DNA of 64,000 bases, from the NCBI GenBank assembly GCA_903919145.1, contig CAIXGW010000386.1:1-64000 (forward strand), given 5' to 3'. The notes below the pieces were generated by a model that did no database searches, was not told where the DNA came from, and saw only the letters and a program-made list of their open reading frames with translations. This stretch comes from an uncultured Myxococcales bacterium. Its GTDB lineage: Bacteria; Myxococcota_A; UBA9042. Of the stretch, positions 7,803 to 16,730 are shown in pieces (position 1 is the stretch's first letter; each line of letters starts with the position of its first letter). The position numbers and the translations under genes were made by a program.

Positions 7803-10421
7803 ATGCGTTTGGTAATCGCAGAGAAACCGTCCATGGCCAAAGCGATTGCCGAGGCCCTGGGCATCACCGGCCGCGGCCGCAGCTATCTGCAGGGCGAAGT
7901 CGATGGGCAGAAGGTGCTGGTCACGTGGTGCGTCGGCCACCTGGTAGAGACGGCGGAGCCAGAAGTCTACGGCGCCAAGCAGTGGAGCTTCTCTAACCTG
8001 CCAATTCTGCCAGATAAGTTTCAGTTCCGCGTGATAGCCCAGACCCAGGACCAGTACCAGGTGGTGTGCGGCCTGCTGCAGCGGCCCGACGTGCTTGAGG
8101 TGGTCAACGCGACGGACGCCGGGCGCGAGGGCCAGCTGATCTTTCACCTGACCTATGACCTGGCCGGCTGCGAGAAGCCGGTCAAGCGGCTGTGGACCAG
8201 CAGCCTGACCGAAGAGGCCATCCGCCAGGCCTGGAAAAACCTAAAGGATGAAGCGGATTTTCGTGGCCTGACCGAAGCGGCGCGCTGCCGGCAAGAGGCA
8301 GACTGGCTGGTGGGCATCAACTGTACGCGCGCCCAAACGCTGGTGGCGCAGGCGCTGGGCAAGCAGGGGGTCCACTCGATAGGCCGGGTGCAGACGCCGA
8401 CCCTGGCGATGATCGTCAACCGCGAGCTGGAGCGTCGCCACTTTGTGCCCAAGGAGTTCTGGACGCTGATTGCCCAGTTTCGCACCGAGGATGGCCGCAG
8501 CTACCGCGGCAAGTGGTTCAAGCCCGGCCAGGAGCCCGCCGAGCCCCAGAAGTCCTTGAGCAAGGCGCCAGCGGACCCAGATGCCGCCAAGCCAGGCGCC
8601 AAGGGGGCGGCCAAGCAAGAGCCTGCCCAAGCAGGGCCCAAGGCTGAAGAACCCTACGAGCGCTTTGACACCCCCGCGGCGGCCGAGGCGATGCGCCAGC
8701 GGCTGATCGGTCAGCCGGCCAAGGTCACCAAGGTCGAGGCCAAGCAAGAGAGAAGAAAGCCCGAGCTGCTTTACGACCTCACAGCGCTGCAGCGCGAGTC
8801 CAACAAGCGATTTGGCTACACCGCCGAGCAAACGCTGGAGATCGCCCAGGCCCTGTATGAGGCCAAGCTGCTGTCTTACCCGCGTACCTCGTCGCGCCAC
8901 CTGACGGACGACGATGCCGCCAAGGCCCCGGTGTGGCTGGGCGTGCTCGATCGCGGGCCCTACGCGGCGTTTGTCCAGCAGATCCGCGCCATGGGCAAGA
9001 GCGGCGAGCCGCCCAAGCTGTCGGGTCGCTTTGTCGATGCCAAGCAGGTCGAAGACCACCACGCGCTGGTCGTGACGGACAAAGTGCCCAAGTACCGCGA
9101 CGGCGAGCTCGATCTGCCCCAGGATCAGGCGCGCATCTACGACCTGGTAGCGCGGCGGCTGCTGGCGGCGTGGTTTCCCGACCGCATTGAGCAGAAGACC
9201 ACAGTCTTGACCGCTGTGACGCCCCAGGACGGCGGGGCGGCCGAGCTGTTTCGCACCACTGGCACCGTCTTGAAAGACCCAGGCTTTTCGGCGGTGGATG
9301 CCGCGCCGCGCCGGCCGCCCCGTGGCGAAGAAGAGGCCGACGCCGAGCTGCCGCCGCTCAAGCGTGCGGAGGCGGTCACCACCCAGGGCATTGACGTCAA
9401 GACCGGCAAGACCACGCCGCCCAAGGCCATGACAGAGGCCGACTTGCTGGCGGCGATGCAAGGGGCAGGGCGCGAACTCGATGACGATGCGCTCAAAGGG
9501 GCGCTGAAAGACCGCGGGCTGGGCACACCGGCTACCCGCGCCAACATCATAGAAACGCTGATCAAACGCGCCTACATCGGCCGCGAGCGCAACAACCTGG
9601 TGGCCACAGAGAAGGGCATTGAGCTCATCCAGACCATCCAAGTCGCCGAGCTCAAGTCGCCCGAGATGACCGGTCAGTGGGAAGCAGTGATGGAGCAGAT
9701 CCGCCGTGGTCAGGCAGAGCGGCCGGTCTTTATGCAGCAGATCCGCGACTTTGTGCGGTCGCAGGTAGAGGCGCTGCGCGGTGCGGGGGTGCGATCGCGG
9801 GTGGCCAGCCAGACCGAGGCGCGCCAGACCGCCCAGCGCCAGACCGGGCCGGTGGGTCAGCCGCCGCTGCGCGTCCAAGACTGCCCTGCTTGCGGATCGC
9901 CGCTGGTCGAGCGGGTCTTTCAAGGGGTCACCTCTTGGCGCTGCAGTGGCTTGCAACGGCCAGATTGCCGCGCCGGCTGGAGCCTTGACGCCGCCGGCGA
10001 GCCCAGCGAAGGGCGCTGCCAGTGGTGCCACAGCCCGCGGCGCCGCGATCGCGCCGGCAAGCTTCAGTGCCTGCACTGCGGCCGCACGGAGCCCGCCGAC
10101 GCTGATCTACCGCCGCTGCCGCCGCTGGTGGCTTGTTCGCGCTGCAGGCAGCTGGCGCGGCTCATCTGGTCGGTCAAGAAAAACGCGTGGTTGATGCGCT
10201 GCGACCGCTGCGACCTGTGGATGGACCCCGTGGATCCCAGCAAAATTCCGCCGGAGCCGCCGCCGCAGCCGTGCACCGCCTGTAGCAAGGGCACCGCCAT
10301 GACCTGGAGCGTGCAGCAAAGGCGCTGGCTGTGGCGCTGCACCTCCTGCAGGCAGTGGGCATTTGTGGCCGAAGATCAGCCAGTTGCTGGGGGTGCCTTA
10401 AGAAAGAGCGAAGGCGAGTAG
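7803..10421 (+). CDS. topB: DNA topoisomerase III (type IA)
   Basis: 872 aa. The N-terminal TOPRIM domain begins MRLVIAEKPSMAKAIAEAL and includes VNATDAGREGQLI. The type IA catalytic tyrosine lies in SYPRTSSRHL (Tyr359). The enzyme cuts one DNA strand through a 5'-phosphotyrosine and decatenates or resolves recombination intermediates in the cytoplasm. Two features are unusual: an Ala/Pro/Lys-rich insertion of about 45 residues (near 245-290) in the core, and a long C-terminal tail with four CxxC-pair zinc ribbons (from about residue 690), the last two each with Trp after the second pair (CDRCDLW, CTSCRQW). ATG 7803 is preceded by AAAGGA. The next gene is 185 bp away, so it is probably a single-gene unit. 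Confidence 0.93.
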   Translation: MRLVIAEKPSMAKAIAEALGITGRGRSYLQGEVDGQKVLVTWCVGHLVETAEPEVYGAKQWSFSNLPILPDKFQFRVIAQTQDQYQVVCGLLQRPDVLEVVNATDAGREGQLIFHLTYDLAGCEKPVKRLWTSSLTEEAIRQAWKNLKDEADFRGLTEAARCRQEADWLVGINCTRAQTLVAQALGKQGVHSIGRVQTPTLAMIVNRELERRHFVPKEFWTLIAQFRTEDGRSYRGKWFKPGQEPAEPQKSLSKAPADPDAAKPGAKGAAKQEPAQAGPKAEEPYERFDTPAAAEAMRQRLIGQPAKVTKVEAKQERRKPELLYDLTALQRESNKRFGYTAEQTLEIAQALYEAKLLSYPRTSSRHLTDDDAAKAPVWLGVLDRGPYAAFVQQIRAMGKSGEPPKLSGRFVDAKQVEDHHALVVTDKVPKYRDGELDLPQDQARIYDLVARRLLAAWFPDRIEQKTTVLTAVTPQDGGAAELFRTTGTVLKDPGFSAVDAAPRRPPRGEEEADAELPPLKRAEAVTTQGIDVKTGKTTPPKAMTEADLLAAMQGAGRELDDDALKGALKDRGLGTPATRANIIETLIKRAYIGRERNNLVATEKGIELIQTIQVAELKSPEMTGQWEAVMEQIRRGQAERPVFMQQIRDFVRSQVEALRGAGVRSRVASQTEARQTAQRQTGPVGQPPLRVQDCPACGSPLVERVFQGVTSWRCSGLQRPDCRAGWSLDAAGEPSEGRCQWCHSPRRRDRAGKLQCLHCGRTEPADADLPPLPPLVACSRCRQLARLIWSVKKNAWLMRCDRCDLWMDPVDPSKIPPEPPPQPCTACSKGTAMTWSVQQRRWLWRCTSCRQWAFVAEDQPVAGGALRKSEGE

Positions 10422-10606
10422 AAAAAGTTTGGGCGACGTAGATCGGCGGCGCGGCCTGAGGCGTCTGAGCTTCATCAGGGCACAACACCCCGAACCCACG
10501 AAGAAAGCCTGGGCACTGTGCCCAAGCCCGCCCGTTTCGAGCTTGACCCCTTCGACCCTTTCACCGTGGCAGCCTCGCCTGCCCGACCAGCCCACAGGAG
10601 TTTCTC

Positions 10607-10975
10607 ATGCGCAACTTCATCGCCATCGCCGTCGCCGCCCAGCTTCTTGTTGCCTCTACCGTGTTTGCCGGCACCGTCGCCCCGCAGCGCACCAGCTCGA
10701 CCGCGATTGCCGCCTCGCCCGCTACCGCTGGTCTGGCTGGCTTTGCCCAGGCCAAGGGCCCGCGCCCGGCGACCATGAGCGGTGCGGTGTCGGTCAAGCT
10801 GTTCAACGAGTTTGCCAAGCCCCAGGGCCAGGTCACCCAGATTGCCCCTGAGCCGGCCGCGTTCTCTGGCTTCCTGGCCGGCAAGAATGCGGCGCTGACG
10901 GGCCTGGTCGGCCAGGGCCAGAACAACGCGGTGCTGCTCAACGGTCTGGCCGCCAAGCCGACCGCCCGCAAGTAG
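10607..10975 (+). CDS. Small secreted protein, function unknown
   Basis: 122 aa. A clear Sec signal peptide (MRNFIAIAVAAQLLVASTVF with cleavage after FAG or nearby) precedes an Ala/Gly-rich polar mature part of about 100 residues with no Cys and no recognised domain. AGGAG lies 7 bases before the ATG. A strong stem-loop followed by T residues stands 36 bp after the stop, so this looks like a monocistronic, well-terminated gene whose product is exported to the periplasm. No homologue was recognised. Confidence 0.75.
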   Translation: MRNFIAIAVAAQLLVASTVFAGTVAPQRTSSTAIAASPATAGLAGFAQAKGPRPATMSGAVSVKLFNEFAKPQGQVTQIAPEPAAFSGFLAGKNAALTGLVGQGQNNAVLLNGLAAKPTARK

Positions 10976-11010
10976 GCCCCCTACCGCGGCGCAAGCGCGA
11001 CACTTCTCTG

Positions 11011-11053
11011 GCGGCGATCGGAAGCCCAAGCTCCGGTCGCCGCTGGCATTTTT
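11011..11053 (+). terminator. Rho-independent terminator after the small secreted protein gene
   Basis: The arms GCGGCGA and TCGCCGC pair perfectly, extended by CGGA/TCCG across a short loop, and are followed by CATTTTT (T run 11049-11053). It is placed 36 bp after the stop at 10975 and upstream of the Hpt gene. Confidence 0.75.
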
Positions 11054-11141
11054 GGCCCACTGCTGCGGTGCGTGGCCGCCAGGCGGCAGTGTTGACATTG
11101 GCGCCGTTGGAGTATGATTGGGGCCCACACGGAGGGCACCC

Positions 11142-11498
11142 TTGGCATCCCCAGGCTTGGACATGGCGGCATTGCAGGCGCTTGGCAGCCTGGTCGACAG
11201 CGACCTGGAGGCCTGGCGCGAGCTGTTGGAGACGCACCTGGAGCACAGCGCCAAGCTGGTGGCCCAGGTCGATTTGGCGGTGCAGAACGGCGACTTGATG
11301 GCCCTGGAGCGCGCCGCCCACACCCTGAAATCCAGCAGCGCCCTGTTTGGCGCCATGGACCTGACGGCTGCCTGTGCTGGCGCCGAGCTCAATGCCCACG
11401 CCGGCAATCCCATCGCTCTGCAGTTCGGTCGCGACGTGCTGCGGCTGAGCGCCATCGCCCACCAGCAACTGTTGCCCTGGCGAGAGCGGGTGCCGTAA
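11142..11498 (+). CDS. Histidine phosphotransfer (Hpt) domain protein
   Basis: 118 aa. The product is almost entirely one Hpt four-helix bundle. The phosphoacceptor motif AAHTLKSSSALFGA places the histidine at residue 60. Hpt proteins relay phosphate between receiver domains of hybrid kinases and response regulators. The start is TTG 11142: GGAGGG at 11131-11136 is 5 bases in front, whereas the in-frame ATG at 11163 has no SD. No kinase or receiver gene lies beside it, so it is an orphan relay component. The MscS gene begins 22 bp downstream and may be cotranscribed. Confidence 0.8.
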   Translation: MASPGLDMAALQALGSLVDSDLEAWRELLETHLEHSAKLVAQVDLAVQNGDLMALERAAHTLKSSSALFGAMDLTAACAGAELNAHAGNPIALQFGRDVLRLSAIAHQQLLPWRERVP

Positions 11499-11520
11499 AA
11501 CCCGTCAATCATGTTGGTGA

Positions 11521-12615
11521 ATGTTCACCATCGAAGAGCTTGCCCCCATGAAGGTTCTTAGCCGCGGCCCCTGGCTGCCGCCGCAGCGCATTGACGCCCT
11601 GGTCCAACCCGAGCCCACGGTCATCTTGGTGGCTGCGGTGGTGGTGCTGTGGGTGGTCTACCTGGCGCTGTTGCGGCAGTCGTCAGAAGAGCGCCACCGG
11701 ATTCTCAAGGCGGTGCTGGGCAATCTGGCGGTGCATTCTGCGGTGCTGGCGGGGGTGGCCGCGCTGTATTTCAGCTTGGAGGTCGACTGGTTGGAGAAGT
11801 CGACTCTGGCGCGCCTGCAGCCCTACGCCGGGTTGGCGGTGCTGGTTCAGGGCGGGGTGGTGTTTACCAAAGCCTTGAAAGTGCTGGCAATGGAGCTGCT
11901 GTTCCTGGGTCACATGCGCGAGTTTGTGCCGGCCCTGCTTATCAACACCTTTACCGGGGTGGTGGCCACCAGCGTGGTGGCCTGGATTGCCGCGACCGTC
12001 TTTGAGTTTCAGCTGGCGCCGCTGCTGGCGACCTCGGCGGTGGTGTCGCTGGTGCTTGGTCTGGCGGTCCAAGACACGCTGGGCAATCTGTTTGCCGGCA
12101 TCGCCATGCAGTTTGACAAGCCCTATGAGATCGGCGACTGGGTCGAGATCAACCACGGCGGCAGCAAGTGGGTGGGGCAGGTCTACGAAGTGACCTGGCG
12201 CGCCACGGTGCTGGCGGGGGTCGCCGACGAGGCCATCTCTTTGCCCAACCGCCTGGTGGGCCAGAGCCTGGTGGTCAACTACACCCAGCGCGGCCTGCCG
12301 GTGGCGCGGGTGCTGGTGCTGCGCTTGCCGATCTCGGTGGATCTGGACGCCGCCCGCGCGGCGCTGCTGCCGGCAGTGGCCGCGGTGCCCGGGGTCCAGT
12401 CAGAGCCGGCGCCGCTGCTGTTCTTTACCGAGGTAGGCGAAGCGTGGCTGACCACCAAGGTGATCTACTGGATAGAGGACTTTGGCCGGCAGCTGAGCAT
12501 GGCAGATGCGGTGCTGTCGGCGGCCGTGCTGGCCCTGCGCCACCACCACATTCCGATCGCGCTGCCGCAGCTGCAGGTCAAGGCCACTGCCGAGGCTGCT
12601 GAGGCCAAGACCTGA
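11521..12615 (+). CDS. MscS-family mechanosensitive channel
   Basis: 364 aa. Several hydrophobic helices (about residues 30-55, 70-90, 105-125, 140-165) lead into the pore-lining helix and the MscS beta domain, marked by LVLGLAVQDTLGNLFAGIAM and FDKPYEIGDWVEI. A cytoplasmic alpha/beta domain follows. The family opens under membrane tension to release solutes during hypo-osmotic shock. The protein is longer than E. coli MscS (286 aa) because of extra N-terminal helices. Another ATG at 11548 is possible; neither has a strong SD. It is transcribed in the same direction as the Hpt gene, 22 bp behind it, and is convergent with the lipoprotein gene on the right. Confidence 0.87.
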   Translation: MFTIEELAPMKVLSRGPWLPPQRIDALVQPEPTVILVAAVVVLWVVYLALLRQSSEERHRILKAVLGNLAVHSAVLAGVAALYFSLEVDWLEKSTLARLQPYAGLAVLVQGGVVFTKALKVLAMELLFLGHMREFVPALLINTFTGVVATSVVAWIAATVFEFQLAPLLATSAVVSLVLGLAVQDTLGNLFAGIAMQFDKPYEIGDWVEINHGGSKWVGQVYEVTWRATVLAGVADEAISLPNRLVGQSLVVNYTQRGLPVARVLVLRLPISVDLDAARAALLPAVAAVPGVQSEPAPLLFFTEVGEAWLTTKVIYWIEDFGRQLSMADAVLSAAVLALRHHHIPIALPQLQVKATAEAAEAKT

Positions 12616-12706
12616 CCGGAGCCCGCGCCGTCGCCATCCGCAGCGCTGACCGCAGCGACCGACCTGGCAGACCAAGGAATTCCGCCAAGCTGTTGGGGTA
12701 GCCGGC

Positions 12707-13834
12707 CTACGGCTGCTGGCTGCCGGCGTCGCGCAGCTTGATCAGCTGGTCGAGGGCCGCGGCTGGCAGGCGCCCGGTCAGCGCATCGGCCTTCCACAGA
12801 ATTCGCGCTCCCTGCACCAGCCGCTGGCGGTAAAGGTGGCGCTCGGTCTCGGCGGCTTGCCCACACAGCTTGGCGCGCAGGGCCAGGGCCACCGGGCTTT
12901 CTTCCGTCGCCGTTGCGGTCTTGGGCAGGCCCACCGACTGGGGCTTGCGGGCTGCGACCACCGCCACGTGCAGGGCGTCGTCGCCATCAAAAGGCCCCAG
13001 CACTTCGCCCAAATTGGCGGCTTGGGCGGCCTGCTCAACGGCGGGATCGGCGCGGCGAAAGGGCGCCTTCTCAAAGCCAGCCACGTTCTGCTTCCAGAAG
13101 GAGTAGCGCAGCAGCTTGACGGGCTGACCGGCCGCCTGCAGGGCCGCGGCCCCTTCTTCAAACTGCGGCAAGTGGCGCTGCTTGAGCGGCGACTCGGCCA
13201 GCGCGACCTCGGTGGCGGTAGCCGCCAGACCCAGGGCGGGCAGGCGGCTGTAGGCTTTGCGCAGGTCGTCGGCAAACTTCAGCAGGTGCGGGCGGACCTG
13301 CTGGCGGCAGCGCTCTTGCTCCAGCACAGGGCAGTCCGAGCCCTCGGCGCAGCAGGCGCTCTGCAAGTCCCACACCGTCCAGCTGGGCGGGTGCTTGTAG
13401 CTGCTGAGATCCTGCATGTAGGCCAGGCGCAGCTCCGCCTCGGTCACCGCGCAGCCGCGCTTGCCGTCCCACACCTGGGCCAGAAAGCGGTCCGCGGCTT
13501 GCGCAGCCGTCTCGGTCGCGGCAGGAGCCTGGCCCACCACCGCCATCTCGCGGGCCACCAGCACGTCGCTGGCCGCCAGCAGCGCTGCTCTGACTTCGGC
13601 GTCGTGCTCGCCCTTGAGCTCAGCCAGGCGCTGCGCCACGTCTTTCCAGCGCAGCGGCGACAGATCGACCTGGGCCACCACCGGGTTGGCGGCTTCTGCA
13701 GCGGCCAGCTGGGCCGGGGTAGCCTGGGCATCAGTGGACACCGCGGCTTTGGGCGCCGGCCGCGAACAACTGGCCAAGACCAGCAGCGCCGCCGCCGCCG
13801 ACCGGCTGGTCACCGCAAATTGTCTGGACTTCAA
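12707..13834 (-). CDS. Lipoprotein, distantly SurA/PpiC-like
   Basis: 375 aa. A lipobox (LVLASC, Cys about 23) ends a signal peptide, and the mature part starts CSRPAPKAAV. The body is helical with the order expected of SurA-like chaperones: an N-terminal helical part with ALLAASDVLVAREM, then CAVTEAELRLAYMQDL, and a late segment LGEVLGPFDGDDALHVAVVA resembling the end of a parvulin domain. The classical prolyl-isomerase signature is not clearly kept, so catalytic activity is doubtful. Four internal Cys (SACCAEGSDC...C) suggest disulfides. Its ATG overlaps the argF stop by 4 bp (ATGA type), so translation is coupled to argF although the functions look unrelated. Confidence 0.65.
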   Translation of the reverse strand: MKSRQFAVTSRSAAAALLVLASCSRPAPKAAVSTDAQATPAQLAAAEAANPVVAQVDLSPLRWKDVAQRLAELKGEHDAEVRAALLAASDVLVAREMAVVGQAPAATETAAQAADRFLAQVWDGKRGCAVTEAELRLAYMQDLSSYKHPPSWTVWDLQSACCAEGSDCPVLEQERCRQQVRPHLLKFADDLRKAYSRLPALGLAATATEVALAESPLKQRHLPQFEEGAAALQAAGQPVKLLRYSFWKQNVAGFEKAPFRRADPAVEQAAQAANLGEVLGPFDGDDALHVAVVAARKPQSVGLPKTATATEESPVALALRAKLCGQAAETERHLYRQRLVQGARILWKADALTGRLPAAALDQLIKLRDAGSQQP

Positions 13835-14781
13835 GCGCCTTTGCTCATCAAGGTCAGCATGATCGCCTTTTGGACGTGCAGGCGGTTCTCTGCCTGGTCA
13901 AAGATGATCGACTGCGGGCCGTCGCACACCCCGGCGCTGACTTCTTCGCCGCGGTGGGCGGGCAGGCAGTGCATGAACAGGCAGCCGGGGTTGGCGCGGG
14001 CCAGCATCGCCTCATCGACTTGAAAGCCGGCGAAGTCGCGCAGCCGCTTGGCGGCCTCTTCTTCCTGACCCATCGAGGCCCAGACGTCGGTGTAGATGCA
14101 GTCGGCGCCGCGCACGCCCTCGATGGGATCGGCAGTCAGGCCGACGATCGAGCCAGTCTTGGCCCCAAGTCGCTGGCCGCGCTCGACAATCGCCGGGTCG
14201 CACCAGTAGCCGTGCGGCGCGACAATGGTGATGTCCATGCCCAGGGCTGCGGCGGTGTCGATGAGCGAATGCGCCATGTTGTTGCCGTCTCCCACGTAGA
14301 CCAGCTTTTTGCCGTGCAGGCAGGAGGGGTCAAACGTGCCGGCGGGGCTCCACTTTTCGGTCAAGGTCTGGGCATCGCACAGCGTCTGGCAGGGGTGCTC
14401 CAGGTCGCTTAGGCCGTTGATCACCGGGATCGAGGCGTGCTGGGCAAGCTCTTCGACGATTTCGTGGCCAAATACCCGCGCCATGATGCCGTTGCAGTAG
14501 CGGCTGATGGTGCGGGCGGTGTCGGCAATGGTCTCGCCGCGGCCGATCTGGATGTCGGCGGCACTGAGGAACAGCGCGTGGCCGCCCAACTGGTACATGC
14601 CGACCTCAAAAGAGACGCGGGTGCGCGTAGACTTCTTCTGGAAAATCATGGCCAACGTCTGACCATCCAGGGCTTTGCGGTAGTTGCCCGGGTTCAGCTT
14701 GACGTCATTGGCCAGGGTCAGCACATCGACCACCTGCTGCGGGGTCAGGTCGGCTACAGAGAGGAAATGCTTGAGCGCCAC
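13831..14781 (-). CDS. argF: Ornithine carbamoyltransferase
   Basis: 316 aa, normal length. It makes citrulline from ornithine and carbamoyl phosphate in arginine biosynthesis. Carbamoyl-phosphate-binding STRTR is at 51-55, HPCQ at 129-132, DVWASMGQE at 232-240 (ornithine loop) and HCLPAHRG at 271-278 with the active-site Cys. These specify the ornithine rather than the aspartate enzyme. It starts at ATG 14781, 97 bp downstream of the helicase gene, and overlaps the following lipoprotein gene by 4 bp. No other arg gene is in the window. Confidence 0.95.
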   Translation of the reverse strand: MALKHFLSVADLTPQQVVDVLTLANDVKLNPGNYRKALDGQTLAMIFQKKSTRTRVSFEVGMYQLGGHALFLSAADIQIGRGETIADTARTISRYCNGIMARVFGHEIVEELAQHASIPVINGLSDLEHPCQTLCDAQTLTEKWSPAGTFDPSCLHGKKLVYVGDGNNMAHSLIDTAAALGMDITIVAPHGYWCDPAIVERGQRLGAKTGSIVGLTADPIEGVRGADCIYTDVWASMGQEEEAAKRLRDFAGFQVDEAMLARANPGCLFMHCLPAHRGEEVSAGVCDGPQSIIFDQAENRLHVQKAIMLTLMSKGA

Positions 14782-14878
14782 GGTGATCCTCGCGAAATGG
14801 CCCGGCTCGGGCAGGGTGGCCGGGGTTGTCGCTCAATCGCTCGGCGCGGTCAAGTCGTCGCTGCCGCGGGGCCCCGGC

Positions 14879-16588
14879 TCAGCTGGAAACCTTGGGATCC
14901 GCCGCGGGTTGCAGCAGCACCCCTACTCCGGCGTGACGCGCCAGGGCCAGCAGATGCAGCGCTTCGCCCACCGTCTTGGCGGTGCGTGCCGGCTTGAGCT
15001 GGGCCAGAGCCGCGCGCTGGGCCTCGCTGGGCCGCTGCAACCGCCACGGCGCGTCGGGCTGGGCCGACCTCAGGGCCTGCTGGCCGCGCTGCTCGATCTC
15101 CCAGTCCACGGCGGCGACCGCTTGATCCGCATGGGAAAACCGCGCCCGCTCTTTGCCCAGCAGCAGCACCGCCCAGCGCTTGCCGCGCGCCGCCACCGGC
15201 ATGACCCGCACCTCATCCATCTGGTCGGGCTTGGGCGCCCAGTGCAGGGCCAGCCCGGCGCGCCCCAGAGACACCCACGCCAGCGGGCTGATAGCCTTGA
15301 CCTCGCTGTCGACCTGCAGCGTCAACGGGTTGAAAGACTCGGCCCTCTGCTGCACCTCGGCCAAGGTAATACCGCCAGCCTCCCACTCAAACCCTGGATG
15401 ATCAAACTGGATCTTGCGCCAGGCCTCGGCGGCTTCGTCGGCCCGCTCGCCCATCAGGTCGATGGCCCGCGGCATGCCAAACAGCGACGGCAAGCTGCAC
15501 AGAGACAGACCAGACAGGTCGACAAAGTCCAGCACCAGGCAGTCTTTCTTGCCCTCGGCCAGCCGGGTGCCGCGGCCCACGCACTGGGTGTACAGGGTCT
15601 CTGAGCGGGTCGGCCGCGCCATGGCCACGCAGGAAACCTCTGGATCATCAAACCCTTCAGTCAGCACGGCCACATTGGTCAGCACCTGCAGCCGGTTGCT
15701 GCGAAAGGCCGCCAGCACCTTGGCGCGTTGGTCATAGGGCATCTCGCCGTGGACGTAGCCTGCAGAAATACCAAGCAAGTTAAGGGACTTTGCCAGGTGC
15801 TGGGCGTGGGCCACCGTCACGCAGAAGGCCAGCGTCCGGCGGTCGCGCGCCAGCTCTTGGATCGACCGCGCCACCAGCGCGTTGCGCTCTTCGATGTCGA
15901 TGGCCTCGGCCAGGGGCTCCAAGCGAAATTCGCCCTCGGCATCGGTGGGCAGCTGGGTCAGGTCGGCGCGCGTCTCTACCCGCAGGCCGCGTAGGGGCAC
16001 CAGATACCCTTCGGCAATCATCTGTTGCAGGCCGCGCTGGTAGACGATGCGCTCAAAGATGCCGTCCAGCCCTTTGCCGTCGCCGCGGGCGGTGGTGGCG
16101 GTGACTCCCAGTAAAGTACCTGTCCAGCCTGGAGAAAATGCGCCCAGCTGCTCCAGTACGCGGCGGTTGTCATCGGCGGCGGCGTGGTGGCACTCGTCAT
16201 AGATGATCAGGCCAAACCGCCGCAGCTGCAGGACCTGCGCCAGCCGCTCGGGGTGCAAAGAGCGAATCGAGGCGACCACGACCTTGGCGCCGGCCTGGGC
16301 GCGCAGAGCGCCTTGTTCTATGGCTACTTGTTCGCCAGAGCTGTGCAGAGCGCGCGAGATCTTGTCTTTGGCCTGCTGCACCAGCTCATCGCGGTGGGCC
16401 AGCACCAGCACCGGCTGACGGGCCAGGGCGGCCAGGTGGGCAAAGATCACGGTCTTGCCGGCCCCGGTGGGCAGCACGGCCACCATCCGCCGCACACCCG
16501 CGCTGCGCGCCTGCACAATCGCCGCCACCGCCTCAGCCTGATAAGGGCGAAGCTGCGGCGCGCCGGTGGAGGGGGCTGCGGGGCTCAT
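14879..16588 (-). CDS. DEAD/DEAH-box (SF2) helicase
   Basis: 569 aa from ATG 16588; an upstream in-frame start at 16666 adds 26 residues without helicase character. Order: Q-like LRPYQAEAV, Walker A LPTGAGKT (39-46), LVLAHRDELVQQ motif Ia, DECHH (131-135) as Walker B, GVTATTARGD motif III, and the C-terminal RecA fold with QCVGRGTRLAEGKKDCLVLD (motif VI). The build is that of XPB/SSL2-like or UvrB-related bacterial helicases that translocate on duplex DNA. The C-terminal about 190 residues are unique to this protein and unassigned. Its substrate is unknown. No nuclease is adjacent. Confidence 0.85.
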   Translation of the reverse strand: MSPAAPSTGAPQLRPYQAEAVAAIVQARSAGVRRMVAVLPTGAGKTVIFAHLAALARQPVLVLAHRDELVQQAKDKISRALHSSGEQVAIEQGALRAQAGAKVVVASIRSLHPERLAQVLQLRRFGLIIYDECHHAAADDNRRVLEQLGAFSPGWTGTLLGVTATTARGDGKGLDGIFERIVYQRGLQQMIAEGYLVPLRGLRVETRADLTQLPTDAEGEFRLEPLAEAIDIEERNALVARSIQELARDRRTLAFCVTVAHAQHLAKSLNLLGISAGYVHGEMPYDQRAKVLAAFRSNRLQVLTNVAVLTEGFDDPEVSCVAMARPTRSETLYTQCVGRGTRLAEGKKDCLVLDFVDLSGLSLCSLPSLFGMPRAIDLMGERADEAAEAWRKIQFDHPGFEWEAGGITLAEVQQRAESFNPLTLQVDSEVKAISPLAWVSLGRAGLALHWAPKPDQMDEVRVMPVAARGKRWAVLLLGKERARFSHADQAVAAVDWEIEQRGQQALRSAQPDAPWRLQRPSEAQRAALAQLKPARTAKTVGEALHLLALARHAGVGVLLQPAADPKVSS

Positions 16589-16730
16589 GGTCGGCTGCCT
16601 CGGACGGACTGGGCTTGGGGCAAGCAAAGAGGCCCAGCACTGACCCCCAAGAGCTGGGCCCCACACCCCGGTGCGACCCGGATCGCCTTGGCGCGGTTGG
16701 AGCCCCAGTGCAGAGGCAAGGACACGCCGG

